DNA from: Erodium maritimum
Lineage: Eukaryota > Streptophyta > Magnoliopsida > Geraniales > Geraniaceae
Reading direction: 5' to 3'
Assembly (NCBI GenBank): GCA_963921825.1
Contig: OY997596.1
Coordinates: 58,044,754 to 58,108,753 of the forward strand
Length of the DNA: 64,000 nt
The notes beneath the pieces were generated by a model, which did no database searches, was not told the DNA's origin, and worked only from the letters and a program-made list of their open reading frames with translations. A program made the translations under genes and the position numbers. Below are positions 11,051-23,205 of this stretch, in pieces; the first letter of the stretch is position 1, and every line of letters starts with the position of its first letter.

Positions 11051-13073
11051 TACTGGTTTAATACAATAAGTCATATGTATAAACAGGACACATGGATTAT
11101 GAAATATTATGGTGAACAAAATGACATTTTATGGTCGATATGAGATATTAAAACTCGAATTTGTAAATATAAGATTGATTTAGGAAGAAAGTCTCGATGA
11201 ATCACTTCGAATATATGAATAATGGAAAAGAAGGAATGAAATGTTTATGGCCATGGAATTAAAAAAATGTGATGATAATAATACGTAGAACAATGAAGCC
11301 ATTGGCGAGTGGAGGGTCCAGAGAAGTCCAACGTTGAATCACAGCAGCAACCACATGGTCGTAAGTTGTCCGAATTTCCGGAACAAGACAAACCCGCGTA
11401 GCCGTCATCGGGCAACGGTGACGATACACTAGCTAGAAAAAATACAAGTGATTGTACAAGAAAAATAAACTCCTGAAAAGTCTACGTACTGTTCACGTGA
11501 CGTTAATTGCTTTATAAATAAGAGTATAAGACAATCAATATTTATTAAAACTATAGCAAAATTTGTACCCTTATCAAGGAAACTAGTAAAAAAATGTCTT
11601 CAAATCTCGGATAACTAGTATTTCAATTGAAACGTATCGTTTTTTGAAAGACAATTGAAACGTATTAGTGTCTTCAAGTTTTCATTTTAACACCCTAACA
11701 ATAAAGGGTATTATTGTCATTTCACTTAGTTTCAAGTTCTAAACCAATGGCGTGAGTTTGAAAATTTGAGTAATGGTTAGGGGTATTTTGGACGTTTTAC
11801 CTTTTTGGATGGAAAATTAACAGAATCTGACAGTTGTGTATGAAAGTGAAATTAAAAGTTTGGTTAGGGTATGAAAGTGTTAAAATTTTGGTTAGGGTAT
11901 CAAAATGAAATTAAATGTTTGACAGGGTGTTAAAGTGAAATTTTCCCTAATTATAATTAGACATTCAACTATTAGCTTGGGCGTTCAGTTGAGTTGGTCT
12001 TCTAATACTATTCATTTTCCTGAAATGACAAAAGTGTCCACTCATTGAAAACCTAAAACTAAAACAACCTCAGGCCCAAACCTAGAATAAACTCAACCCT
12101 AAACCCATTATATTATCTAAAGCTGAATCCAGATCTTTTTGTTTTCCTTTCCTTTTAGCTTTTCTTTTTTCTTTGGGTCTTGACCGACTCTTCTCGAGAT
12201 TGTGTCGAAAAAGTTGTTGGGATTGAGGTCGAGAGCTTCTGAAACATGGTAAGAAGAAAAGGGAGCCAGACGGTCTGCTCCTACAAACATATCTGATAGA
12301 AGATCAAATCCTATATATTTACCCATTTGATTTATTTTTGAACAAAAAACTACCGAAAAATGGGTGTATATACCTAAATAACCATCGATTTAGAGGGAGT
12401 TTTGTACCTGAAATAAATGAAAAGAATAAGTACATGGAGACTATACTTCTACCAAATATGTAAGTAGGAATAAAAGTCGATTCGGATGAGAAAGTCTAAC
12501 TTTTGTCAGGGAATTTGTATTTTTTATTTGTTTTAAACCAAATAATTGATTTTTTTTAGAATAAGAAGTAGATTTCATGAAATAGAAAATAGAGTCATTA
12601 CAATGATCGTTATTCTTGAAGGAGTAGTGATCCAATAACCTTCTTAAACGAATCGATCTAATAGTAAGCAGTTATAGCAAGCATAACTAAAATAGGAATT
12701 GAAACCAAAACTAGAACAAAAAGTAAAATCAATAGATGTCAACCATCAAGAACCGTTCTAAATAAGGTTTAAACGTTGTTTGGTCTCTACTTTTTAAAGA
12801 CTCGTTCTGTCAAATAAACTAGGTACACCAGAAATAAAGTTTAGGACAGTGATAAAATAGTATATATTTCTTAAAACACCTATCTATTCAGCTCCGAAAT
12901 TTAAGATTCTAGAAGAGAAGACCACAGTCCATGTTCATTCCCTCCCCATATAATAATAATATCCCCACCTAAAATAATAATTAAACTCATCTAGAAGCCT
13001 ACATAGCGTAGGCACGTTGAACACCAATTCACCAACTAAACCACACACTAAACTAAGGTTCCAATCACTAATA

Positions 13074-13104
13074 TGTGTGTATATATATTATATATATACA
13101 CACA
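13074..13104. repeat. 31-bp TG/TA palindrome immediately upstream of DUF1645 gene
   Basis: Perfect 15-bp arms (TGTGTGTATATATAT and its inverse) around one central base, ending 45 nt before the start codon. It contains the only strong TATA-like run near the gene, so it may be the TATA box itself rather than a leader hairpin. Confidence 0.65.
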
Positions 13105-13149
13105 ACCTCCTTCCACAATCTCTCCTCAGAACCCAACCTCTCTGCTTCA

Positions 13150-13785
13150 ATGGCTATTGCCTATGATCTTTTCTCAGACCCATTATTCAATTCTCAAGAA
13201 GAACTTCACGATGATGAAGATGAAACACTCTCCTTCTGTGATCTCCCCATTTACAGCGATTGGGTGGACCCCACCAAAGTGGATCGGAGCTTACCATCTT
13301 CCTCCGACGATGATCCAGACCTGTTCGAGTTCTCCGGCGAGGACTTATCTGCTTCGAATCATGAAGCAGCGAGCATAATCTTCTGCGGGAAGCTCATCCC
13401 ATACAAACACCAACCCACCACCACCCATAAACAGAGTTCCAATAAAAGAGACATTTTTATGCATAAATCGAGCTCCGGCGGCTCCTCCGGCGGATTAAGA
13501 ACTAAAGGGCATAACAAGGTGGAGCAAGTACTGGCTTCTCCGGCGAAGTCAAGGTGGTATCTTTACATGTTCGGACTGGCAAGGTTTCCGGTGGAGATGG
13601 AGCTCAGGGACATGAAGAGCAGGCAGAGTCGCCGGAGCCGGAAGCCGATGCTCTGGTCACAAGGAAAGGGAGGTGAGGTTGTGAGTAGAAGCAGAGGGAG
13701 AGGGTTGTGGGGGTTGCTGAGGGTTTTGGGCTGCAAGAGCAGCCACCATGCAACCACCGTGGTCAAGTCTTTTACCTGCATTTAG
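13150..13785 (+). CDS. DUF1645 family protein, single exon, 211 aa
   Basis: Start chosen at 13150 (MAIAYDLFSDPLF). The N-terminal third is acidic with the family block TLSFCDLPIYSDW; in the middle is FCGKLIPYK; near the C-terminus is the conserved basic motif RWYLYMFGLARFP followed by VEMELRDMKSRQSRR. These blocks, in this order, define DUF1645, a plant-specific family of unknown biochemical role; a rice member affects grain size and stature. Serine/glycine-rich linkers suggest a largely disordered, probably nuclear protein. An upstream ATG at 13073 opens a different frame overlapping this start; it matters only if transcription begins upstream of the TATA-like tract. The frame is intact. Confidence 0.85.
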   Translation: MAIAYDLFSDPLFNSQEELHDDEDETLSFCDLPIYSDWVDPTKVDRSLPSSSDDDPDLFEFSGEDLSASNHEAASIIFCGKLIPYKHQPTTTHKQSSNKRDIFMHKSSSGGSSGGLRTKGHNKVEQVLASPAKSRWYLYMFGLARFPVEMELRDMKSRQSRRSRKPMLWSQGKGGEVVSRSRGRGLWGLLRVLGCKSSHHATTVVKSFTCI

Positions 13786-13843
13786 CTGTAGCAATTATTG
13801 AATCCCAAAGAGATCATCATCAAGTTTTTTACACATGTTTGAA

Positions 13844-14222
13844 GGGATAATGACATAAATATCCTTGTACTTTGAATTGTTTGCAAAATTTTGTCACATG
13901 TTGTTACCACGTACGTGGACAATACATATTGTAGTTCTTCACACGTGGACATACATAAAAGCAGTTTAAAGCACAACCAATACATAATGTAGTTTTTTGT
14001 AAGTGGACAATACATACTGTAGTTCTTCACACGTGGACATACATAAAGGCAGTTTAAAGCACGAACAATACATAATGTAGTTTTTTGCAAGTACACAATA
14101 CATAATGTAGTTTTTCGCAATTAACCCTTTAAATAACAGAGCAACTAAAAAAACTCAAAGGTAACAACCTGCTAAAACTTGCAAATAGTTTAAAGTACAA
14201 GGTATGGTTCTGCCATTATCCC
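13844..14222. mobile_element. Fold-back MITE, family A, with internal tandem repeat
   Basis: Left end GGGATAATGACATAAATAT and right end inverse of GGGATAATGGCAGAACCAT; the inner arms share CCTTGTACTTT and TTTGCAA. Between the arms a roughly 100-bp unit is tandemly repeated (13918-14110), with recurring CAATACATA(C/A)TGTAGTT, TTCACACGTGGACATACATA and GGCAGTTTAAAGCAC. It lies just after the DUF1645 stop and probably within its 3' flank. Confidence 0.65.
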
Positions 14223-14439
14223 TTCAAGTAATGAAACAAACATCACAAAAAAATGTTAAGAATATGATGTTTGTTTAGAACACTCTGCCAAATGTAAATA
14301 AGTATTTTGCGTATCTGTTCCCTCGATCAAAACTTCTAAACCCTACACCAAGATCGGACATTGATCATACATGGTAAATAATTCTGAGTAAAAAGTTTCA
14401 TATCACCAGATCTACAGGACCAGAACCTGGTTTATGCGG

Positions 14440-17400
14440 TCAAGCTGTAGTTTCCACCTTTCTTTTCTTCAATTTTCCATCCCCTCGGCCATTATCAGAC
14501 AAAGGTGCTCTCTTTTTATCTGTATCTTCTTCTTCCTCGTTCCCCTCCGGATTCTTCTGTTTCTTCTTGCTTGATTTCTTGTTTTCCTTAGAACTGTATG
14601 CATTAACTTTCCCAAGTTAGGCTTCAATATCATGAACAAAATCAAAGATAATCACGGGGATTAAAAAGGAGCAAGGCTTGAACCTTAAATTTAGATTCAA
14701 TAGCAGAGTAGTCCTAGAAGCAGCTTTGCTGACCATGCTGTTGTAATATTGTGTAAATGAAGCATTACTGCTACTCTTTTCATGCTGCAGGTGACAAGGT
14801 GTTCCGTTCATTAACACAAAGGAACTTCAAAATGTATTTTTTTGCACAAAGAAAGCATACCTGAAGAAATGCATCAACGGCTTGCTGATCTTTAGGTGAA
14901 AAAGCCACCCCGTCTCTTTTCTTCTGCACAAGCTCGACATTCTTCTCCACCTGTGCCAAGAAAGTTTGTTTATAGAGAAGACTAAGGCTTGAGGTCCCAA
15001 GTTCTGTTGTTGCACATATTTATATGGGGAACACTCAGGTGAAAACCACAGATTGAAAAGTTAGATATGAAAACTAGAAAATCTTTAACGGTTGAGATGT
15101 TTCTAAACTTTCCAAACTTAACTTTAGATAAATACGTTTCACCTATAATCCAATGGACAGATGGTTTTCAGTTTTCACTCCAAGTTTTGGTTTTCACCCG
15201 ATTGTTACACTATCTATTGTAGGGATAATTGCAACAAAAAAAAGTGCCTTGAACTAGAATTTTTGTTGCACTTTATATCAAAATGATGATTTTACCCTTG
15301 AAAATTTAAGTTTAAAAATTATTAAGTAAAAAAAAATCCTTAGTTTCTCCCCCTTTGTACCATACAAATAGCAAGAAATCGAAGGGATGTGAAACTTTGA
15401 ATTTTTTTTACTTAATACTTTTCTAAACTTAAATTTGCAAGAGTAAAACCGTCATTTTGGAACAAATCTATACAAAGTACAACGAAAAGACAAGTTCAAG
15501 GCACTTTTTTGCAATTATCAACGAAGAAGGCTACAATGCAAAAAGCGAATACCTCAAGGTACTTTATTGCAATTATCTCCTTTATTCTAACAAAGTGAAG
15601 TCTATCACAACATGGCATTATGATATACCTGATCAATGAAACGTTTCACAACACGCTTGAAACCTTCATCAGTAGTATTCTCATGAAACTTTTTCATACG
15701 GATGAGTGTAATAGTAGCTAGCTCAGGAAAGGATATGTGGTAGCTCCATTGAGAAAAGTGGGCAGCTAGCAATTCAATGGTGGATAAGAGGGTCACTTCT
15801 TGGAAATTGCGAGATTTTAACAAATATTTTGGCAACTGTATCAAAAATACCCAACATTAGATACATGAGAAACACATCAGATTCCAGTATATAACTAATG
15901 TCTTACTTTCACATCGGATGATAAGCTGACATCCTTCAAAGATTTTCCACCCTCTTTGCCAGTTTTGTCTTCCATGAGATCTAGTGCCAAAGATGAGACG
16001 GGAATGAAAATCCCGCTAGAACTGGAGAGATTATTGAGCCATTGAATGCATTTAACTCTCAATGGTAAATATCTTGGTCCGGGAAAGAGATGAGCCACTC
16101 CATTTACAATTTGAATGAGCATAAGAAGCAATGGTTTAAGATCACAATCCTGTATGTTTGCTGACACAAATGTAACCCAGAGATCAAGGCAGTTTGTATA
16201 CTGCCAACTGCAGATCTTCTTGACTGATTCCTGTCCATAATAAAGATGAAACAGCACATCAATTCTTCATACCATTTGTAATACATCCATTTAATCTGAA
16301 GGAGTAGCAAATTACTAGATCTATAATCAATAGAGACAAGGTGAAGTTACATTTTAATACCCTGTGATATACATAATTTTCAGTTTACTACGAACTTTGA
16401 AGTGTGACAATTTACTACCCTCAACTTTTAAATATGTCAATTTACTGACATGTACTCTTAAGTGTGCCAAATTACTACCATATACTTTGAAGTAGCTGCA
16501 TTGTCACTTAAGTTGTATAAAATTTGATAATTTTAGGGGTTCGGGAATATGAGATGCTGAAATTATGTCTCCTCGTGCTGATCCACCTCATGTAAAAGCG
16601 TAATTTCAGCATTTCACATTCCATAAACCCTCAAATTAACGAATTTTATACAACTTAACAGACAATGCAACAAGTTTAGAATATGGGTGGTAAACTGGCA
16701 CACTTGAAAGTTTAGGGCAGTAAACTAGCACATTTAAAAGCTGAAGGACGCAAATTGGCGCACCTCAAATTTCAGGATAGTAAACTGCAAATCGTGTATA
16801 GCACATGGCAGTAAAATGTAATTTCCCCTGAAAACAAGTAGCATAAATAGAGAAAGCTGACTGAATACCTTCGTCTTTGTTCGAAGACCCTTTTGCAGTA
16901 TCTTAGCAAGTAGTTGCAAAGACACCAGTGACTTGCAAGATGATTTTTGGACATCAAGAGAGCACAACTCAACGAAGGAGTTCTTCAGAAACTGTACATG
17001 TTCAAACAAACCTGCTTCCACAAATTTGCAGTGACCAATAAAGGCCTTGTATGCTTTTACCAAACATAAATCAAAGCATTCTGAGTTATACATAGCAGCC
17101 ACATCCTGCATGATGAGGAATGAATGTGATGAAAGAACCCCTCCACCTGTTGCCCATAAGTGAACTGAAACCTGCAGTCCATGCTTAAGTGTTAAGAGGA
17201 AGTCTTTTTACCATAACTAAAGATACAGTTTCTGGGAACTGAGAAGTTAATTCATGTACCTTGATCAGTCTGTGTAGCAATGGTGGAAAAGCAGCAAAAA
17301 ATATCAAGGAAGCTCTGATTCTGCTCAATGCAAAGGACAATATATCAGAGTCAGTAGCCTGACTTAGGAGAAACAGAGTACTCCTCAAGTAAGACTTGAC

Positions 17401-20400
17401 TAGTGGCCTCAGATTTTTCCACTTTGAATTTTTCTTCATCTCTAGAATAGTTTCTTTCTTACAATTGGAGGGGGATATTCCCAATAGACCCCGAAACAAA
17501 CTATCAGCCTCATGAAGTACAAACATCAATATCTTGGAGAAAGTTTCGCTGTCCTCAAACTTATGGCTCAAGTCAAGAACACGGGTAGATCCAGTCCCAT
17601 AATGACATGCAGCACGATATGCATTCAGTAGGCTGATAAAGGCAGAAGTGTTCTGTTTCTCGGTAACTAGTTGACACAAGGAATTAATAGCAGCTGCAGT
17701 CAGTGACATGCCATTTTTAGAATTTGATGTCTCTTCATCTTCATCTTCATCATTACCAATCTCATCTTCATCAGAGCACTGTTGCACAGGTTATCAATAC
17801 ACAACACTCCTTAAATGGAAAAAGCAGCTAAAGTGAAATAAACCAGATCAAATTTAAGGGCTTAAACTACTGATTCTGAAATACAAACAAAAGACCAAAT
17901 CACAGAATCTTGTAGTTGGCCACCTCATATCCTAATTCAATACTTCATAAACCTTGATGTTAAACATCAGTACAACAATTGAAACATTCCCGTATCAATA
18001 GTAACAAAGCTTTGAACTTGGAGCTTGCATATAACATTTATGTGTATGTTGGTATATGTTATGAATTGTGAATAACCTAGGGCTAAGGGTACTTTTGTTT
18101 CTCATCTTCTCTTATAAAATTCTAACAATTGCAAACAATACATAAAACATTTAGTAAGAGTATGAAGCATCTGAATTTGTAACTGAAATCAAATGGCACA
18201 GACCTATACCATTAAAACCCATGAAATACTTCAGCATATATCTTCTCAATAGCCAGTCGTAGAATGAAGATTTTATATTTAAAAACTTCTATATTGTCAG
18301 CTACTTTTTTCTTTTAGAATTTCCCATAATCATTTAAAAATAAATAACTAGTAAAATGTGGTTTTAGTTTTCTTTCCCTTTTTATGTGAATTCTCTTCAA
18401 ACTTCGATCTGAGAGAAGAGAATCATGCAGACAATCAAGCAAATAAATAGCCAAAGGTTGGCATTACAGAACTGTGCTTTCCCTTAAAACTTCACTTTCC
18501 ATTGTATGCTTAAATTTTATTTTTAAGCACCTGAATGGGCTAGTTTGGTATGATATCCCACATACTCAGCTTATTTTAGAACAAATTTAAAAGCATTGAT
18601 TTGAACATAGATGTTCACGGCATGAGGACAACCCAAGCGACGTATTTGATCAAGATATTAATATTTGTAACGGAAAAGAAATCATGTTACTTACACTCTC
18701 TTCATCATTGGATGCCTCAAGACCCTTATCATAGTTTTCCAAAAACTTCGAAAACTCAAGATCCTGAAAGAAAGAAAAAATAATAAAGATCGAAGCTATA
18801 AGTAAACTACGAAAATATGTAACATTTCCAGATTCCTCTTTATCAAAAAGTTCAGTAATATCCCCTCTAAAAATCATCACTAAGGGTCATGGGTACTAAC
18901 TTCTACCGTAGCGGCATAAATTAGTGAAATTACTCTTCAATGAGGGCATATCGTTAATGCACATCAGACCTGACTGATCTCAGCGTAATTCAGAGACAAT
19001 AACATACTTTAATTTAACTACATGGAGCTCATATAAGAAATTCTAAACTCATATTACTGACTTAACTTAACTTAACTTTGATATAAATTATGCCATGTTT
19101 ATTCTCTGAAATTGTAAGTCAACACTCATAAGATCAATATAGGCAAGATGAGACTGTTACCTTTTCCTTCAATTTGTTCAATCTCTTTGTTTTTTTCAGG
19201 AGCTCTACATGAATTTCCTTGTTTTGTACTGATAAGGCACAACCGCCGCTCTTCTCTGCACATAAGTTCACCGAAATATTAATAGAAGAGGCAAAAAGAA
19301 GAAAGAAAACCGTGCTTCTTTTATGTTGGAAAAAAGTAAGGTAATGGTTTCTTCACCTTCTAGATGGTTTCCATTTTCACTTGTACCATCATGTGTGAGG
19401 CTTGAGTCCTGATGATTTGACAATACAATTAGCATGAATAGGCCCAAGAAATGCATAAAATTAAAGGTTAATAAAAACTCATGAGTCATGACATAATATT
19501 GTTCAAAACCTCTGAAAGATATCCATCACTTTCTGAATCATCTTCATAATCATCAATGTCATCTTTACTGAACACTAAATCAAGGGAAATATCTTCTACA
19601 TCTTCATTAGCTTGGCTTCTGAGAAAAAAACGACAGTTCAAAATATTGGTCAACATCAATTCACGAGTAACTCTCCAAACAATGCCCATGAGCATTCACC
19701 TCATTACCTTGCATTAGTCAAGATTGGTGCATCCTCTTCACGCTCTTCAACTGGATCACTGCCATTCTCTAGATTATTTGCATAAACACAGTGAGATAGT
19801 ATAGCAATACAAAAAGAATAGACATTAAGAACCATGCATGAGCTAAAATGAAGTAGTTGAAGCTCAAGTACCGTCACATTTACCGATAAAAACATTAGGT
19901 ATGCCCTTCCCTCAACCTCTACCTTAAGAAATCATTTCATTTGCATACATATCGTACAATCCCTCACTGAATGCACACTACTACCCTGTGACATACCATA
20001 AGCTTAGCTACAAAAACCCCTAAATTGAATTCCATTATGATCAACACCAACCCTAGTTCTCTATTCTACTCCAACAACACTGCCGTTAGACTAAGCCAGA
20101 TAACACCAGCACGCTCATATCAAAGTAAAACAGCCCATAGCTCTGCCATCACTTAAAAATCAATGCTTCATCTACAGCCTTGGATGCGTGCTATAATTAA
20201 CCAACCAATGAACACATAATAGCTCAAAAAATAAGCCTATATACACGAGAAGAGAATGCTGAACAGATTTCCCTCGTGATTACCGCCAACCCCAAGTGCT
20301 CATTCTCTCCAACAACAAGAACAACACCAAATGCAGCAGCCCACTCCTTCTAAAACAAAGATTCAATACAGAGTTGAGAAACCAACTACACCAACACAAA

Positions 20401-20781
20401 GTCCTTGAACATAAGCTTATCTACATAGGACTATTACATACAACTTATTTTCAAATAAATTAACACTAAACCCACTTTGTCATTCTACTCCAGCAACATT
20501 CTTTTCAATTAATCAACCCCTAGAAGCTCATTTAATACCAACAAAAAGACCCCAAACTTTCCATGACCATTGTGTATGAAAAAAAGCTTCAAGTAAAACT
20601 TGAGATACTATCTAGTTCATAATGCCAGCAACTATTCCACCATATATGCTTAAAATAATGCAAAATCCTCACTTGAAGAAGCTCTCTTTTTGAACATGGA
20701 CTTCAGCTTCCGCTGTTTCTTGTAGACCGACTGAAGATTCTTCTTCGCAAACTTCCTCGCCTTCTTCCCCAATTTACCCAT
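14440..20781 (-). CDS. NOC2: NOC2 family (nucleolar complex protein 2 / REBELOTE-like), 13 coding exons
   Basis: Exons (minus strand): 20781-20673, 19768-19708, 19618-19510, 19408-19357, 19255-19161, 18763-18695, 17778-17260, 17171-16869, 16230-15907, 15835-15629, 14950-14861, 14784-14684, 14593-14440; all phases close, giving 730 aa. The basic N-terminus MGKLGKKARKFAKKNLQSV is nucleolar-targeting in style, followed by acidic patches (DDIDDYEDDSES; DEDEIGNDEDEDEE). The Noc2 core follows: ASLIFFAAFPPLLHRLIK, VSVHLWATGGGVLSS, a CFD-containing helix, HLFPGPRYLPLRVKCIQWLN and SFTQYYNSMVSKAASR. The C-terminus is lysine-rich. Noc2 proteins pair with Noc1/Noc3 to carry pre-60S particles from nucleolus to nucleoplasm; in Arabidopsis RBL also affects floral stem cells. 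MITEs sit in two introns (15223-15580, 16340-16830). Confidence 0.93.
15223..15580. mobile_element. Fold-back MITE, family B, in a NOC2 intron
   Basis: Ends GGGATAATTGCAACAAAAAA and the inverse of GGAGATAATTGCAATAAAG, with a GACGATTTTAC-type core on both arms. Flanking 9-mers TCTATTGTA and TTTATTCTA match at 7 of 9, as expected for an old Mutator-type duplication. Confidence 0.7.
16340..16830. mobile_element. Fold-back MITE, family F, about 490 bp, in a NOC2 intron
   Basis: Almost the whole element is one inverted repeat. Left arm: AAGTTACATTTTAAT, CAGTTTACTA, GTGCCAAATTACTACC, AAGTTGTATAAAATT, GAAATGCTGAAATT-type blocks; the right arm carries the same blocks inverted and in reverse order. 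A transcript through this intron would fold into a long hairpin. Confidence 0.7.
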
Positions 20782-20820
20782 CTCAGCTTCTTCTCCTTTC
20801 TCCTTCTCTTGCAGCTCTTC

Positions 20821-20879
20821 TCTTCTTCTTCTTCTTCTTCTTCTTCTTCTTCTTCTTCTTCTTCTTCTTCTTCTTCTTC
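20821..20879. repeat. (CTT/GAA)n microsatellite in the NOC2 5'-UTR
   Basis: 59 uninterrupted bases of TTC triplets on plus, i.e. about 19-20 GAA units in the minus-strand leader, starting 40 bp upstream of the ATG. Confidence 0.9.
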
Positions 20880-20899
20880 GTGTGTTGCTGCTACGGGTA

Positions 20900-21040
20900 G
20901 TTTCGCTTTGGCCTTTCTATGCGTTAGGTTAGGACTCGGGCCAAAATTGAAATTTCTATTTTATAGAAGGGGCTTATGCAAAAAAATGTTAAGTATAAGC
21001 GGGCCTTACCATATGGGCTGTTAATGGGCCGTTTGATAGA
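20900..21040 (-). promoter_or_regulatory. NOC2 promoter region with paired site II motifs
   Basis: TGGGCT (21014-21019) and TGGGCC (21025-21030) lie within 20 bp, about 240 bp upstream of the NOC2 ATG. Site II pairs are typical of plant ribosome-biogenesis promoters. No clear TATA box was identified. Confidence 0.45.
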
Positions 21041-21664
21041 GGACGTGAAGGCCTGAAATGAAACTTGGGCTTGGTACGGCACTCACAGTGGATATTTAGA
21101 GGGACCCATCAGATCTAGAAAATCACAATTCTTACAAACGTAGAGGCATCAGGTCCGTCGATTTTCCGACATTTTGTCAACCAAACTGTCATTGGGCTTG
21201 TCCTTGACTGAATCGTACTCTTTTTTTCTTGAAACGGGAAAGAAGTAGTATTACTATATTGTCGTGCTTATAACGTGGGACCTAACAGTCCCGAACACCA
21301 GCATTTGTCCCGATTGGCCGTGGCCCCTCGGGCGCACATGGGACTGAATCGTACTCTTGTTGTCGAGTTGGATGATATATTATGATTTTATTGTTATTAA
21401 TTTGAAATCTATAGTTTTATTTTTGTTGACATATGATATTTGTAGATTGTTTTTGGAGAAAAACATGTTTAGAAATAAAATATATCTTAAGCTTAACTTT
21501 TTTTTTGGTAAGTAAAGAGAGAGGAGAAATCTAATAAAAACCCTCCTTATCCTAAAAACTATCATAGCCATACACCATTTAGATCCAACATTCACCATAA
21601 TGCCACATCATCATCCCAATTCCACCAAAAGCCACGCCAATTTCTTCCTTTCTCACACAAGCAA
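21041..21664. other. Intergenic, no gene seen
   Basis: Contains a repeated GACTGAATCGTACTCTT (about 21206 and 21344). The downstream boundary is the start of the fold-back element. Confidence 0.35.
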
Positions 21665-23205
21665 GGGCATAATTGTAAAAACATGGTGCCATGTGGACAA
21701 CTGTACATTTTTTCTTAACCAATTCACTAATTTAATATTTCCCGCTTCGTTTGAACTCCGATTAGCTTCAAACTTGCGCCAATATTTTTCTTTTTCCAAG
21801 GGCTTTAAATCAAGATCAGTCATGAATATATTTTGAAACACGAAAATAAAAAGTTATATTGGGGTGATAAAAACAATGTTAAGTGTTGATAAATCTTCAC
21901 TAATAAATTTTTCATATCGGGGTATCAAACTAGTGCTAAATAGTGTTTAGTGTTGATAAAACTAGTGCTTAGTGTTCATAAAAAAACATGTGATGATGTA
22001 ATAAAAATCATGTTCGATTTTGGAAAATGAGGTGATAAAACTAGTGTTCAGTGTTGATAAACCCAGTGTATAGTGTTGATAACCCAGTATATAGTGTTGA
22101 TAAACCCAGTGTATAGTGTTGATAAAAATTACACAGACTTAACTTTTTTTTAAATCAGCCCCAAAATAAGGGTGATAACCTAGAGTTTAGTGTTGATAAA
22201 AAAACATGTGATGAGATGATAAAAACACATGTAATTTAATGATAAACATAATGTTTAGTGTTGATAAAACTAGTGCTTAGTGCTCATAAAAAAACATGTG
22301 ATAATGTGATAAAAACCATGTTCGATTTTGGAAAATGAGGTGATAAAACTGGTGCTTAGTGTTGATAAACCCAGTGTATAGTGTTGATAAACCCAGTGTA
22401 TAGTGTTGATAAAAATTACACAGACTTAACTTTTTTTTTAAATCAGCCCCGAAATAAGGGTGATAACCTAGAGTTTAGTGTTGATAAAAAAAACATGTGA
22501 TGAGATGATAAAAACACATGTAATTTAATGATAAACATAGTGTTTAGTGTTGATAAAACTAGTGCTTAGTGTTCATAAAAAAACATGTGATGATGTGATA
22601 AAAATCATGTTTGATTTTGGAAAATGAGGTGATAAAACTGGTGTTCAGTGTTGATAAACCCAGTGTATAGTGTTGATAAACCCAGTGTATTGTGTTGATA
22701 AAAATTACACAGACTTAACTTTTTTTTAAATCAGCCCCGAAATAAGAGTGATAACCTAGAGTTTAGTGTTGATAAAAAACATGTGATGAGATGATAAAAA
22801 CACATATAATTTAATGATAATTATAGTGTTTAGTGTTGATAAAACTAGTGCTTATTGTTCATAAAAACATGTGATGATGTGATAAAAATCATGTTCGATT
22901 TTGGAAAATGAGGTGATAAATCCAGTGTATAGTGTTGATAAATCCAGTGTATAGTGTTGATAAACCTAGTGTATAGCGTTGATAAAAATTACCCAGACTT
23001 AACTTTTTAAAAAAAAATCAACCCCGAAAATAAATTTTTTTTCGTGCTTCAAAATATATTCATGACTGATCTTGATAGAAAGCCCTTGAAAAAACAAAAC
23101 TAATGGCGCAAGTTTGAAGCCAATCGGAGTTCAAACGAAGCGGGAAAAATTAAATTAGTGAATTGGTAAAAAAAATACGATGATTTTACTAAAAAGCCCT
23201 TACCC
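21665..23205. mobile_element. Non-autonomous TIR element filled with tandem repeats
   Basis: Inverted arms of about 130 bp: 21710-21850 and 23035-23175 share, in inverse, ATTCACTAATTTAAT, CCCGCTTCGTTTGAACTCCG, TTCAAACTTGCGCCA, AAGGGCTTT and CATGAATATATTTTGAA. The weaker outermost match AGGGC...TTGTAAAA / TTTTACTAAAAAGCCCT suggests ends near 21665 and 23200. No coding region inside. A terminal duplication was not resolved. Confidence 0.65.
21870..23000. repeat. Higher-order tandem array, about 285-308-bp units, four copies
   Basis: TGTTCGATTTTGGAAAATGA recurs at about 22011, 22319, 22608 and 22892. Each unit contains several smaller repeats built on GTGTTGATAAA and GTGTATAGTGTTGATAAACC, and a fixed block ATTACACAGACTTAAC. 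Copy-to-copy differences are few, so the array expanded recently or is homogenised. Confidence 0.85.

Larger units (their letters stand above)
8801..13060. other. Gene-free AT-rich interval of about 4.2 kb
   Basis: No supported gene. Holds a Mutator-type MITE (9946-10197), a dispersed repeat (10690-11050) and a degenerate inverted stretch (about 11640-11945) with recurring AACACCCTAAC / GGTGTTAAAGTGAAA blocks. Short frames at 9150, 9756, 12117 and 12441 resemble no family. Confidence 0.5.

Noticed and set aside
21870..23000. CRISPR-like array
   Set aside because: Repeats are 285-308 bp with nested short units and no unique spacers; context is a plant transposon.
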